From Ruegeria sp. ANG-R (GTDB taxonomy: Bacteria > Pseudomonadota > Alphaproteobacteria > Rhodobacterales > Rhodobacteraceae), in assembly GCF_000813985.1 (NCBI RefSeq), contig NZ_JWLJ01000002.1, positions 124,001 through 188,000 on the forward strand: a stretch of DNA of 64,000 nt, read 5' to 3'. Position 1 is the first letter of the stretch, and every line of letters begins with the position of its first letter. Shown one piece after another: positions 25,993 through 35,139 of the stretch. Position numbers and translations under genes: made by a program. The notes below the pieces were generated by a model. That model ran no database searches and had not been told where the DNA came from. It saw only the letters and a list, made by a program, of their open reading frames with translations.

Positions 25993-26772
25993 TTATTTAC
26001 CTTTCCAGACAGGGTCACGTTTTTCTGAGAAGGCCCTTGCTCCTTCTAGCTGGTCCTCGCTGGAATAGAGCACATCAACCGTGCGCAACTGGCGTTTGGT
26101 GATGCGGTTCATGGCGTCTTGGAACTTGCTGTCTTCGGCGTCGCGCACGACCTCTTTGATTGCCGCGTAGACCAGCGGAGGACCCGAGGCCAGCAGACGA
26201 GCCAGTTCCCAGGCGCGATCCATCAGCTGATCGGCGGGCAGGACCTCGTTGATCAGACCCCAGCGGTGGCCTTCTTCGGCGTCGAACCAGCGTCCGGTCA
26301 GCAGCAACTCCATTGCCATGTGATAGGGAATGCGTTTGGGCAGCTTGACACTGGCGGCATCCGCCACTGTGCCGGAACGGATTTCGGGCAGGGCAAAGGT
26401 GGCGTGTTCGGCGGCCAGTATCATGTCGGCCGAGATCGCGAGCTCCAGCCCGCCGCCGCAGGCGATACCATTGACGGCTGCGATGACCGGTTTGTTCAGA
26501 TCTCGCAACTCTTGCAAGCCACCAAAGCCACCTACGCCATAGTCCCCATCCACCGCATCGCCGTCTGCCGCTGCTTTCAGGTCCCAGCCAGGGCAGAAGA
26601 ACTTCTCTCCTCCTCCGGTCAGGATGGCGACACGCAGATCGGGATCATCGCGAAACTCGGCAAACACCTGCCCCATGATGCGGCTGGTGGCCAGATCGAT
26701 GGCATTGGCCTTGGGCCGGTCCAGTGTAACCTCGAGGATTGCACCTTCGCGGCGGGTCTTGATCGGGTCCAT
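25993..26772 (-). CDS. Enoyl-CoA hydratase/isomerase family, CaiD-like
   Basis: 259 aa crotonase-fold enzyme. Oxyanion-hole segments are GGGEKFFCPGWDLKAAADGD and NGIACGGGLELAISADMILA. The sequence between and after (FALPEIRSGTVADAASVKLP, LTGRWFDAEEGHRWGLINEV) follows crotonobetainyl-CoA hydratase/CaiD-type proteins. It hydrates an enoyl-CoA to a 3-hydroxyacyl-CoA. It starts 5 bases after the NDP-forming acyl-CoA synthetase stop, so the two are one transcript with the acyl-CoA dehydrogenase upstream. The exact acyl group is not shown; carnitine or butyrobetaine derivatives are suggested by the neighbours. Confidence 0.88.
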   Translation of the reverse strand: MDPIKTRREGAILEVTLDRPKANAIDLATSRIMGQVFAEFRDDPDLRVAILTGGGEKFFCPGWDLKAAADGDAVDGDYGVGGFGGLQELRDLNKPVIAAVNGIACGGGLELAISADMILAAEHATFALPEIRSGTVADAASVKLPKRIPYHMAMELLLTGRWFDAEEGHRWGLINEVLPADQLMDRAWELARLLASGPPLVYAAIKEVVRDAEDSKFQDAMNRITKRQLRTVDVLYSSEDQLEGARAFSEKRDPVWKGK

Positions 26773-26777
26773 ATCTC

Positions 26778-28793
26778 TCAGGCCTTTCTGATAAGGGCGT
26801 CCACCGCAACTGCCCGGGTGGGCGTGCAGAGAAGCGGGTTGATTTCAACCTCGCCGAGCGCGTCGGCATTCTGGGTCACATAGGCCTGAACGGCCTGAAT
26901 TGCTGCAATGATTTCATTCATATCAGCCGCCGGCTGACCACGGTAGCCCGCCAGCAACGGTGCAATTTTCAACTCGCCAAGGGCAGCGCGAATGCAGTCG
27001 GGCGTACTCGGGATTAACAGAGATGTGGTATCGCGCAATATCTCGGTCAGGACGCCACCCGCGCCGAGTGTCAGGACAAACCCATGGGCAGGGTCTCGTA
27101 CGACGCCGATCAGCAGTTCGGCTACGGTTCCGGTGATCATTTCTTCGATCAGGATATCGTCAGTTCCGATCTCTGCAGCCACATCTGCAACGTCGGCGGC
27201 CTGAACACCCAGCCGCACAGCGGCCTGCTCGGACTTATGAGCGAGACCAACCCCTTTTACGGCGAAGGGTGCCTCTAATTCCCGTGCGGCAGTGCGGGCT
27301 TCTTCCTCGCCCCGTACGGAGCGGTTCTGAGGGATGGGCACGCCATATGCGGCCAGCGTTTTCTTGGCTTCCGCTTCGGTCAGTGTGTGTGTGGCCTCAG
27401 CCTCGCCGGGAAGGCAGATCGGATCAGGGGCGGGCGCGGTGATCTGTCCTGCGGCGCGCGTCGCGGCAAGAGCTTCGCGCAGGCCCATAAAGGGAACCAC
27501 GCCGCCCTCCATCAAGGTTCGCGCGACATTCTCGGGAAGCAATTCGGGCAGGGTGGCGGCAACTGCAAAGCGTGCACCAGTATCTGCCCGCACCTTGAGT
27601 GCCGCCTGGGATGCGCAGGCCCAGTCCGTCTGATCCGTGGTCGGATAGTCGACGATCGAAAAGGTCAGATCGATATCCTCTCCGATCATACCGGACCATG
27701 CCTTTGCCATCGCGTCTTCATCGCGCCAGATATAGGTGTGATAGTCGAGCGGGTTGTTCAGCGCGACCATCGGCCCAAGCGCTTCGCGCAAACGGGATTC
27801 CTTGTCCTTGGTCAGATCGGGGAAGTTGAGGCCCGTGCCAATCGCCATATCCGCGATCAGGCTCGCTTCGCCACCGGAACAGCTGATCGACGCGATGTTG
27901 CCGCCCGGTAGTGGCCCATAGCAATGCAGCAGTTTCAGCGTTTCCAGAAGCTCCGGCAGAGTCGACAGGCGTGGAATGCCCAGCCTGTTCAGTAACGCCT
28001 GCGCGCCCGCATCGCTGCCTGCGAGTGAAGCGGTGTGCGATACCGTAGCTGCCTGCGCCTGCTCGGACGCACCGACTTTGAGGGCGACCAGTGGAACATC
28101 TTTCTCATGTGCCTTGGCGGCAAGCGCTTCCCATTCGCGAATATCCTTGAAGCCTTCGATATGCAGGCCCACTGCTGTCACGCGCGGATCATCGATCAGC
28201 GCAGCAGCGATCTCTGCCTGACTCGTCTGGGCCATATTCCCGCAGGTCACCATATAGGCAATCGGCAACGCGCGCTGCTGCATGGTCAGATTTATCGAGA
28301 TGTTCGAGCTTTGAGTCAGGATGGCAACGCCGCGGTCGACCGGCACGGCTCCGTGTTGATCGGGCCACAGCAGCGCCCCGTCCAGTGCATTGATGAAGCC
28401 ATAGCAGTTGGGGCCGAGGATGGGCATGGAACCTGCTGCTTCGACCAGCGCTGACTGTAGGTCCCCGCCTGCCTCATCTTCCGCTGCGGCTTCGGAGAAG
28501 CCAGAGGCGAAGCAAACCGCCCCGCCGCTGCCCATCTCTGACAGAACCTGAACCGCCTCGACGGTAGCGTGGCGGTTGATGCCGACAAACGCCGCGTCCG
28601 GGGGCGAGGGTAGGTCTTCAAGCCGTGTATAGGTTTTGTGACCTGCGATTTCGGCCGCTTTGGGATGTACGGGCCAGATGTCCCCGGCATAGCCCATACG
28701 TTCTGACTGCAGGATAACTTGCTGGCACCAGGCGCCCCCGCCGATCACGGCAATGGATTTCGGGCGCAGAAGACGGGAAATATCTTTGCTCAT
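26778..28793 (-). CDS. Acyl-CoA synthetase (NDP-forming), acetate-CoA ligase (ADP-forming) family
   Basis: 671 aa with the fused subunit order of the family: CoA-binding Rossmann domain (SIAVIGGGAWCQQVI), two succinyl-CoA-synthetase-like flavodoxin domains (ILGPNCYGFIN, LTQSSNISIN, VSHTASLAGSD), and a C-terminal ATP-grasp domain (about 440-670, PFAVKGVGLAHKSEQAAVRL, ILIEEMITGTVAELLIGV). It forms an acyl-CoA with ATP cleaved to ADP and phosphate through a phosphohistidine. Placed between acyl-CoA dehydrogenase and enoyl-CoA hydratase, it probably activates the same substrate for beta-oxidation-like breakdown. Start at ATG 28793. Confidence 0.88.
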   Translation of the reverse strand: MSKDISRLLRPKSIAVIGGGAWCQQVILQSERMGYAGDIWPVHPKAAEIAGHKTYTRLEDLPSPPDAAFVGINRHATVEAVQVLSEMGSGGAVCFASGFSEAAAEDEAGGDLQSALVEAAGSMPILGPNCYGFINALDGALLWPDQHGAVPVDRGVAILTQSSNISINLTMQQRALPIAYMVTCGNMAQTSQAEIAAALIDDPRVTAVGLHIEGFKDIREWEALAAKAHEKDVPLVALKVGASEQAQAATVSHTASLAGSDAGAQALLNRLGIPRLSTLPELLETLKLLHCYGPLPGGNIASISCSGGEASLIADMAIGTGLNFPDLTKDKESRLREALGPMVALNNPLDYHTYIWRDEDAMAKAWSGMIGEDIDLTFSIVDYPTTDQTDWACASQAALKVRADTGARFAVAATLPELLPENVARTLMEGGVVPFMGLREALAATRAAGQITAPAPDPICLPGEAEATHTLTEAEAKKTLAAYGVPIPQNRSVRGEEEARTAARELEAPFAVKGVGLAHKSEQAAVRLGVQAADVADVAAEIGTDDILIEEMITGTVAELLIGVVRDPAHGFVLTLGAGGVLTEILRDTTSLLIPSTPDCIRAALGELKIAPLLAGYRGQPAADMNEIIAAIQAVQAYVTQNADALGEVEINPLLCTPTRAVAVDALIRKA

Positions 28794-28811
28794 GTATGAC
28801 CCGACCGAGCC

Positions 28812-29972
28812 TCAGGCGCCTAAGGGCCGCAGAAGATCGCGGCTGATGATGTGGCGCTGAATTTCGCTGGTGCCATCCCAGATGCGCTCAACCCGTGCGT
28901 CGCGCCAGAACCGTTCGATCGGGAAGTCGTCCATCAGGCCCATACCGCCATAGATTTGTAGCGTTGTATCCGTCACCCGCGCCAGTGTTTCTGAGGCATA
29001 GAGCTTGGCCGACGCGATCTCGCGGTTTGAGGGCAGGCGCTGATCCAGACGCCATGCCGCCGAGAGTGTCAGCCAATCGGCGGCGTCGATCTCGGTGATC
29101 ATGTCGGCAATCTGGAAGCTGACGCCCTGAAATTTGCCGATCGGCTGGCCGAATTGCTTGCGCTCGGCCGCGTAATTCAGCGCGTAATCAAAACAGCGCC
29201 GTGCCCGCCCGACCGAGAAGGCGGCAACCGTCAGGCGCGTCGCATAAAGCCACTCGTTCATCACGGCAAAGCCGCCATCGACTTCGCCCAGAACCTGTGC
29301 GTCCGGCAGGCGGCAGTTATCGAAATAGAGGATATAGTTCTTGTAGCCCTTGTGGCTGACCGAGTTGTACCCTTCGCGCACCTCAAAGCCCGGTGTGCCA
29401 CGGTCCACGAGGAATGTGGTGATGCGTTTCTTGGGGCCTTTCGGGGTGTCATCCACACCCGTCGCGATGAACACGATGAAGAAATCTGCGTGCTCCGCGC
29501 CCGAGATGAAGTGTTTCGAGCCGTTGACGACCCAATCTCCGCCGTCACGAACAGCCTGACATTTCATGCCCCGCACATCCGATCCCGCATCCGGTTCGGT
29601 CATCGCCAGCGCGTCCATCTTTTCGCCTCGGACGGCTGGCAGCAGATAGCGTTCGCGCTGCTCGTCATTGCAGGCCATCAGGATGTTTTGCGGGCGTCCA
29701 AAGAAATGGGTCAGCGCCATGGAGCCGCGACCCAGTTCGCGTTCGACCAGCGTGAAATCAAGATGTGACAGACCTGCGCCGCCGACTTCTTCGGGGAAAT
29801 TGCAGGCATAAAAGCCCAGATCGATGCATTTCTGCTTGATCTGGTCGCCCAACTCTTGCGGCACCTGTCCGGTGCGCTCTACCTCAGCTTCGTGGGGGTA
29901 AATCTCGTTCTCGACAAAGCTGCGCACAGTCGAGACGATCATATCCTGTTCTTCGGTTAAGCCAAATTGCAT
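28812..29972 (-). CDS. Acyl-CoA dehydrogenase
   Basis: 386 aa from the ATG at 29972 (MQFGLTEEQDMIVSTVRSF); an in-frame ATG at 30014 lacks support and would extend into the divergent promoter. FAD-dependent acyl-CoA dehydrogenase with ALAMTEPDAGSDVRGMKCQA, NGSKHFISGAEHADFFIV, RKQFGQPIGKFQGVSFQIAD, and the C-terminal QIYGGMGLMDDFPIERFWRD block. It introduces the 2,3 double bond in an acyl-CoA. First gene of a three-gene operon with the synthetase and hydratase; divergent from the GlxA-type regulator 97 bases away, which probably controls it. Confidence 0.92.
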   Translation of the reverse strand: MQFGLTEEQDMIVSTVRSFVENEIYPHEAEVERTGQVPQELGDQIKQKCIDLGFYACNFPEEVGGAGLSHLDFTLVERELGRGSMALTHFFGRPQNILMACNDEQRERYLLPAVRGEKMDALAMTEPDAGSDVRGMKCQAVRDGGDWVVNGSKHFISGAEHADFFIVFIATGVDDTPKGPKKRITTFLVDRGTPGFEVREGYNSVSHKGYKNYILYFDNCRLPDAQVLGEVDGGFAVMNEWLYATRLTVAAFSVGRARRCFDYALNYAAERKQFGQPIGKFQGVSFQIADMITEIDAADWLTLSAAWRLDQRLPSNREIASAKLYASETLARVTDTTLQIYGGMGLMDDFPIERFWRDARVERIWDGTSEIQRHIISRDLLRPLGA

Positions 29973-30069
29973 GACGCGCGTTCCTTTGATGCCTGATTGG
30001 CGATGAAACGTCATTGTCCGATGTCATGACATGCAGTATTCGTGAATTATCATGCAGGATTAGAAAAAA

Positions 30070-30987
30070 TTGACTCGAAGCTATAACTTTTTGCTGTTCG
30101 ACGGGTTCTCGAACCTTTGTCTTGCCAACATGGTTGAGCCCCTGCGTGCGGCGAATACGTTGGCGGGTCAGGATCTCTATGCCTGGCAGTTCTATTCGCC
30201 CGATGGGGCGCCTGTCCAAAGCTCCAGTGGGTTGCAGGTCGCGCCCCATGGTGCAATGGGCTTCGAGTCAGGTGATGCATTGGTGGTCATGCCGTCGTAT
30301 GGGTATTTGGAACACTCGGTTCCCGATACCCATCGCGCCCTGCGCAGGGCGGCGACCCGTCATCCCAAGTTGGCTGGTCTGGATACGGGGAGTTGGCTGC
30401 TCGCGCACGCGGGCCTGCTGGAGGGGCACCGTGCGACCATTCACTGGGATGAACTGTCCCGGTTCGAAGAAGCCTTCCCGGATGTCGAAGTCGTGCAGGA
30501 GCGGTATGTGATCGACCGGAACCGGATCACCTGTTCGGGCGCGTTGGCCGTATATGATCTAGCTACAGCTCTGATCCTTGCCGATCATGGGCCGTTGCTG
30601 TCGATGGAAGTGGCCCATCTTCTGATGAACCGTAGCGAACCAAGTGCTGCCTCGCCTCAGATGAAATCCGAAGACAGACTTGTAAATCGGGTGCTGGCCG
30701 TGATGCAGAGCACATTGGATGCTCCGGTGTTGATCAAGGATATCGCGCGTCGGCTGGGGTGCTCGCAAAAGAAGATCGAAACCCGGGTACTGGCCGAGTT
30801 GGGCATAACACCGCAGGCGCTTTATCGTCGCCTGCGCCTGAATCTGGCGCGCAAGCTGGCGGTTGAGACCCAACAATCCGTCGCCGAGATTGCCAGCCGT
30901 TGCGGCTATGAAAACCCCAGCGCCATGACGCGTGCGTTTCGGGCGCAGTTCGGACAGACGCCGACGGCGTATCGCAGCGGAAGTTAG
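30070..30987 (+). CDS. GlxA/AraC-family transcriptional regulator (CdhR/GbdR-like)
   Basis: 305 aa with an N-terminal DJ-1/PfpI-like sensor domain (about 1-185, LLFDGFSNLCLANMVEPLRA; the nucleophile Cys of true DJ-1 hydrolases is replaced by Thr in GLDTGSWLLAHAGLL) and a C-terminal AraC helix-turn-helix pair (about 205-300, VLIKDIARRLGCSQKKIETR and SVAEIASRCGYENPSAMTRA). Start is a TTG at 30070 with AGGAT nine bases upstream; the next ATG would remove the first strand. This family includes the regulators of carnitine, betaine and choline breakdown. It lies between the acyl-CoA operon and the dimethylglycine-dehydrogenase-like gene and probably controls both. Its stop overlaps the stop of the convergent downstream gene. 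Confidence 0.85.
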   Translation: MTRSYNFLLFDGFSNLCLANMVEPLRAANTLAGQDLYAWQFYSPDGAPVQSSSGLQVAPHGAMGFESGDALVVMPSYGYLEHSVPDTHRALRRAATRHPKLAGLDTGSWLLAHAGLLEGHRATIHWDELSRFEEAFPDVEVVQERYVIDRNRITCSGALAVYDLATALILADHGPLLSMEVAHLLMNRSEPSAASPQMKSEDRLVNRVLAVMQSTLDAPVLIKDIARRLGCSQKKIETRVLAELGITPQALYRRLRLNLARKLAVETQQSVAEIASRCGYENPSAMTRAFRAQFGQTPTAYRSGS

Positions 30988-33419
30988 CTGCGTACGCGCG
31001 ACAGGTCCGGATCATAGGGGGACGGTGCGATCACTTCTGCATCGACCAATTCGCCACACAGATCGAGTAGCATCTTGCTGCCGGGGTTCGAAACTTCCAG
31101 GTCCACAAAGCCATAGGCGAGGTTCATTCCCATCCGGTGACCCCAGCCCCCTGATGTGATCGTGCCGACAACCCGGCCCTGCAACATCAGCGAGGCACCC
31201 CCATGTGCAGGCGCTTCGGTTGTGTCTACTTTCAGGCTCACCAGTTTCTTTTGCAGCCCGCTCTCATTGCGTTTCATCAGAGCGTCGCGACCGACGAAAT
31301 CACCCTTGTTCAGTTTCACGAACCGATCCAGCCCCGTCTCAAACGGATCAAATTCAGTGAGGAGGTCGGCTTTCCAGTGCAGGAACCCTTTCTCCATCCG
31401 CATGGACTCGATCGCGCGGGCGCCAAACAGAGTCATACCATGATCCTCGCCCACCTTTCGCAACGCCAGATAGGCCGCATAAAGCGAGGCGTTTGGGATG
31501 TGGATTTCGTAAGCCAGTTCCCCTGAGAAACTGATGTTCAAAACGGTTGCAGGTGCGAACCCGACAAAGCACTCGCGCACCGAAAGCCATGGAAAGGCTT
31601 CTCGCGACCAGTCTCCTCGGGCGCAGGCGGACAGCACGTCGCGGGATCTGGGCCCGGCCAGAACCAATATGGTCTGATCATTGGTGAGTGAGCGGATTTG
31701 CACATCTTCACCATCTCGCAGATGCGCCTGCAGCCAGTCCATATCATGATACTCGCCGGCGGCGGCGGACCCGTACCAGACCCGCGCCGGGCCGCGGTCA
31801 CTGGCGGGCAGGTTGGCGATGGTCGCCTCGGCTTTGACCATGCCGTGGTGGTTCAGCAGATAGCCAAGGCCGACACGCCCGTTGCGTTTTGTCACCGCGC
31901 CGCACATCATGCGGTCCAGAAACGCATGTCGATCATCTCCGGTGATTTCCAACCGGTTGAAGCCGTTGACCTCGGCCAACCCGACATTGTCTTGCAGGTT
32001 TTTGACCTCTGCTGCGACGACGTCAAAGGTCTCGTCGAAATTGAAACTGAGTGTCGGGTGAAAGTCCGGCGCAGGTTTGATGTAGTCGACCCGCTCCCAC
32101 CCGTTGACGACTGTGAACTCGGCCCCTTCAGCGGCAAGGATCGGGGTCAGCGGAGTGGTCTTGGCGGGGCGCCCTGCGGGTCGGTGTTCGTGCGGAAAGT
32201 GAAAGCGGAATTCGTTCTGATAATCCTCGATGGCTTTCAGGGCGGTCATTTCCACATTGGCGTGGCCCGTAAACCGGCGCGGATCAAGGCACCATGTGTC
32301 ATAGCAGGCCTCACCGTGAACGATCTGCTGCGCCAACAACCAGCCATGGCCACCCCCTTCGCCCAGACCGGCGCGCAGGCCGATGATGCAGAAAGCGTTG
32401 CGCTTGCCGGGGATTGGCCCGACCAAGGGTGCGCCGTCAATTGTGTAGGTGATCGGACCATTTACGACGGTATGAATTCCGACCTCCATCAGTGCGGGCA
32501 TTCGGGCAAAGGCGCCCTCCAGCACATCGGTCACCCTGTCCAGATCGTCAGGGCAGAGCGCGTTGACAAAGTTCGGATCAATCCCGTCCATGCCCCAGGT
32601 TTTGCAATCCTGTTCATAGAACCCGACCAGCAAACCGTTCTTTTCCTGCCGGCAGTAATAGTCACTGATCGGGCAGCGGAGCAGGGGCATTCGATGTCCC
32701 GCGTCGCGAATTGCGGCAATTTCTTCGGTCAGGAAATACTGATGCTCCATCGAGGCCACCGGATGGTGCACGCCCATCATTGCGCCCACTTCGTTAACCC
32801 GATAGCCACAGGCGTTGACCACGATATCGCAGTCAATGTCGCCATGTTCGGTGTGCACGGTCCAGGTGTCGTCCTTATGCTGAGTCAGCCCTGAGACCGG
32901 CGTGTTACGGTAGACTTCGGCTCCGGCTTTGCGTGCGCGGCGGGCTAATGCCTGACATAGCTGAGCCGGATCAATGTCTCCATCCAGCGGGTCCCAGAGC
33001 CCACCCAACAGGTTGTCGGTTGAAATCAGCGGGTGGCGGCGGGCGCATTCTTCGGCGCCGATGACTTCGAAATGCACATCCATTCCGCGCGCCATGGACG
33101 CGAAATGGTGATACCCCTGTATCTGCTCCGGCGTATTGGCAAGCCGGATACCACCATCGCCGTGATGGTAATTGATCGGATAGTCCGGGTCCTCGGCCAG
33201 TTCCTTGTACAGGTTGATCGAATGGCGCTTCAGCCCGACCATGGTCTGGTTCATACCGAAATTGGTTACCTGTGCGGCTGAATGCCAGGTTGTCCCGCTT
33301 GTCAGCTCATTGCGCTCGACCAGCACCACGTCGGTCCAGCCCTCCCGGGTCAGATGATAAAGCGTCGAGCAACCGGCGATACCGCCACCAATGACGACCA
33401 CTTTGGTACGCGATTTCAT
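30984..33419 (-). CDS. Dimethylglycine/sarcosine dehydrogenase-like flavoprotein with GcvT domain
   Basis: 811 aa from the ATG at 33419, preceded by GGAGGG; a longer frame from 33473 is not needed. N-terminal DAO-type FAD domain (KVVVIGGGIAGCSTLYHL) with the Trp-His-Ser-Ala motif in SGTTWHSAAQVTNFG, where the His carries covalent FAD in the DMGDH family. Middle FAO linker domain, then GcvT-like tetrahydrofolate domain (about 425-805, GLGYLLNHHGMVKAEATIAN, FGARAIESMRMEKGFLHWKA). It demethylates an N-methyl amine oxidatively and passes the one-carbon unit to tetrahydrofolate. Substrate could be dimethylglycine, sarcosine or a related methylamine. Divergent from the MttB-type gene. Confidence 0.9.
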   Translation of the reverse strand: MKSRTKVVVIGGGIAGCSTLYHLTREGWTDVVLVERNELTSGTTWHSAAQVTNFGMNQTMVGLKRHSINLYKELAEDPDYPINYHHGDGGIRLANTPEQIQGYHHFASMARGMDVHFEVIGAEECARRHPLISTDNLLGGLWDPLDGDIDPAQLCQALARRARKAGAEVYRNTPVSGLTQHKDDTWTVHTEHGDIDCDIVVNACGYRVNEVGAMMGVHHPVASMEHQYFLTEEIAAIRDAGHRMPLLRCPISDYYCRQEKNGLLVGFYEQDCKTWGMDGIDPNFVNALCPDDLDRVTDVLEGAFARMPALMEVGIHTVVNGPITYTIDGAPLVGPIPGKRNAFCIIGLRAGLGEGGGHGWLLAQQIVHGEACYDTWCLDPRRFTGHANVEMTALKAIEDYQNEFRFHFPHEHRPAGRPAKTTPLTPILAAEGAEFTVVNGWERVDYIKPAPDFHPTLSFNFDETFDVVAAEVKNLQDNVGLAEVNGFNRLEITGDDRHAFLDRMMCGAVTKRNGRVGLGYLLNHHGMVKAEATIANLPASDRGPARVWYGSAAAGEYHDMDWLQAHLRDGEDVQIRSLTNDQTILVLAGPRSRDVLSACARGDWSREAFPWLSVRECFVGFAPATVLNISFSGELAYEIHIPNASLYAAYLALRKVGEDHGMTLFGARAIESMRMEKGFLHWKADLLTEFDPFETGLDRFVKLNKGDFVGRDALMKRNESGLQKKLVSLKVDTTEAPAHGGASLMLQGRVVGTITSGGWGHRMGMNLAYGFVDLEVSNPGSKMLLDLCGELVDAEVIAPSPYDPDLSRVRS

Positions 33420-33604
33420 CAAAGACCCTCCAGTGCGTTTTGTGGGATTAGTCCGTTCTGCCAGATGGTTCACAAGGGGCTGAGTTCTTTTGCGTAGAAA
33501 ATCGAAAATAGAAACTCATTATTTCTTATTAAAGTGAATGCGATTGAAACTTGCTGTAGGGGTTCTGTTGAATTGGCCAACCGGATGCGGTTGGAGGAAC
33601 ACAC

Positions 33605-35122
33605 ATGGCAGCACCGCAGGCGAAACGATCCGGTCGAAAGGGGCGCCTGGCGCAGCGGGCTGAGAAGCCCGCGCTTGACCCTTGTCCACCGGGTCAGCCC
33701 GGTGGAGCCTACAAGCCCCTGACTGGGGTCGAGCTTGAACGGATTTACAACACTTCTCTGGACCTTCTGGAAAAGCTCGGGATCGGAGATGTGCCGGATC
33801 GCTTGCGGGCCGATTTGTTGGCAATCGGCGCGCAAGACAACAGGGAGGGCCGGATACTTTTCCCGCCCGAACTGGTGGAGCAGGCGATTGATCAGGCCGC
33901 CAAGACCTTCGTTCTGCATGGGCGTGATGCGGCGCGATCCATAGTGGTCGGTGGCAACCGCGTCTATTTCGGTACCGGCGGGGCGGCGGTTCAGACGCTT
34001 GATCTGCAGAGCGGTCTTTATCGGCCTTCGACCCTGCAGGACCTGCATGATTTCACGCGCCTTCAGGACGTTCTGCCGAATGTCAGTTGGTTTACCCGTT
34101 GTTGTGTCGCAACGGACCTCGAGGAAATCTTCGATCTGGATGTAAACACGGCCTACGCGCTGCTGAAGAACACCACCAAGCCCACCGCCACCTCGTTCAC
34201 TTTGGCCAAACACGTCGCGCCGATTGTCGAGATGCTGGAGATCGCAGCCGGAGGTCCCGGGGAATTCGCAAAGCGCCCGTTCATGAAAGCGCATATCAGC
34301 CCGATGATCTCGCCGATGCGCTACGGCGCGGACGCGGTGGATGTGGTCTATGCCTGTATCGAACACAATATCCCTATCTCCTGCATCACGGCCGCGCAGG
34401 CTGGCGCAACGGCACCCGCCACGCTGGCCGGTTTTCTGGCGCAGTCCTTGGCGGAAACGCTTGCCAGTTTGGTGATGGTCCACGCGATTCAGCCCGGATT
34501 TCCGATGATCTTTTCGAACTGGCCTCTGGTCATAGACCTCCGGACCGGCGCGTTTTCGGGCGGCAGCGGAGAGACGGCGGTGTTGAACGCAGCCTCGGCC
34601 CAACTGTCCAATTGGCTGGGGCTGCCTTCGGGCGTGGCCTGTTCCATGAGCGATGCCAAGGCCATCGATGCGCAATACGGGATCGAAAAGGGCCTGACCT
34701 CAATGGCGGCAGCACTGGCAGGGGGAAATCTGATATACGAAAGCTCGGGTATGACGGCCTCGTTACTGGGAGCGAGCTTTGAGGCGTTTGTGTTGGATGA
34801 CGAGATGCACTCGCACACCTACCGTGCTTTGCGGGGCATTGAGGTCACAGACGAAAATCTGGGATTTGACGCGATCTGCGAAGCGGTGCTGGGCGATGGT
34901 CATTTTCTGGGCGGGCAGCATACCTTTGCCGCAATGGAGCGGGACTATTTCTACCCTTCGCTCGCAGACCGGGACGAGCCACGGACATGGGCGGACAACG
35001 GGGCGCAAGATGCCTGGACCCGGGCGCGCCATCGCGCACACGAGATTTTGCGTACTCACACCCCAAACTACCTGACGGCTGAGCAGGACCAGCAGATCAG
35101 GGAGCGGTTCAATATTTTTTGA
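33605..35122 (+). CDS. MttB-superfamily methylamine/betaine methyltransferase, non-pyrrolysine
   Basis: 505 aa, full length for the trimethylamine methyltransferase family, with no in-frame TAG, so it is of the non-pyrrolysine branch that includes glycine betaine methyltransferase MtgB. Conserved stretches include RVYFGTGGAAVQTLD, ISPMISPMRYGADAVDVVYA, TLAGFLAQSLAETLASLVMV and DDEMHSHTYRALRGIEVTDE. It starts with ATG at 33605 after GGAGGAAC. In characterised members a methyl group goes from a quaternary amine to a corrinoid protein, but no corrinoid protein gene is adjacent here. It probably removes a methyl from a betaine-type compound that feeds the dimethylglycine-dehydrogenase-like enzyme. 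Confidence 0.87.
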   Translation: MAAPQAKRSGRKGRLAQRAEKPALDPCPPGQPGGAYKPLTGVELERIYNTSLDLLEKLGIGDVPDRLRADLLAIGAQDNREGRILFPPELVEQAIDQAAKTFVLHGRDAARSIVVGGNRVYFGTGGAAVQTLDLQSGLYRPSTLQDLHDFTRLQDVLPNVSWFTRCCVATDLEEIFDLDVNTAYALLKNTTKPTATSFTLAKHVAPIVEMLEIAAGGPGEFAKRPFMKAHISPMISPMRYGADAVDVVYACIEHNIPISCITAAQAGATAPATLAGFLAQSLAETLASLVMVHAIQPGFPMIFSNWPLVIDLRTGAFSGGSGETAVLNAASAQLSNWLGLPSGVACSMSDAKAIDAQYGIEKGLTSMAAALAGGNLIYESSGMTASLLGASFEAFVLDDEMHSHTYRALRGIEVTDENLGFDAICEAVLGDGHFLGGQHTFAAMERDYFYPSLADRDEPRTWADNGAQDAWTRARHRAHEILRTHTPNYLTAEQDQQIRERFNIF

Positions 35123-35139
35123 TGGTCAGGGCCAGAGTG

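Noticed and set aside
25740-26102. 120-codon plus-strand frame after the insertion sequence
   Set aside because: Its second half is antisense to the enoyl-CoA hydratase gene, and it has no ribosome binding site or recognisable motif.
31698-32894. 398-codon plus-strand frame opposite the DMGDH-like gene
   Set aside because: No domain and fully antisense to a conserved flavoprotein gene.
33470-34675. 401-codon minus-strand frame opposite the MttB-like gene
   Set aside because: Antisense to a full-length family member; composition typical of a shadow frame.
33605-35122. Pyrrolysine-containing trimethylamine methyltransferase
   Set aside because: There is no in-frame TAG in the gene and no pyl genes in the window, so the non-pyrrolysine branch is the correct reading.
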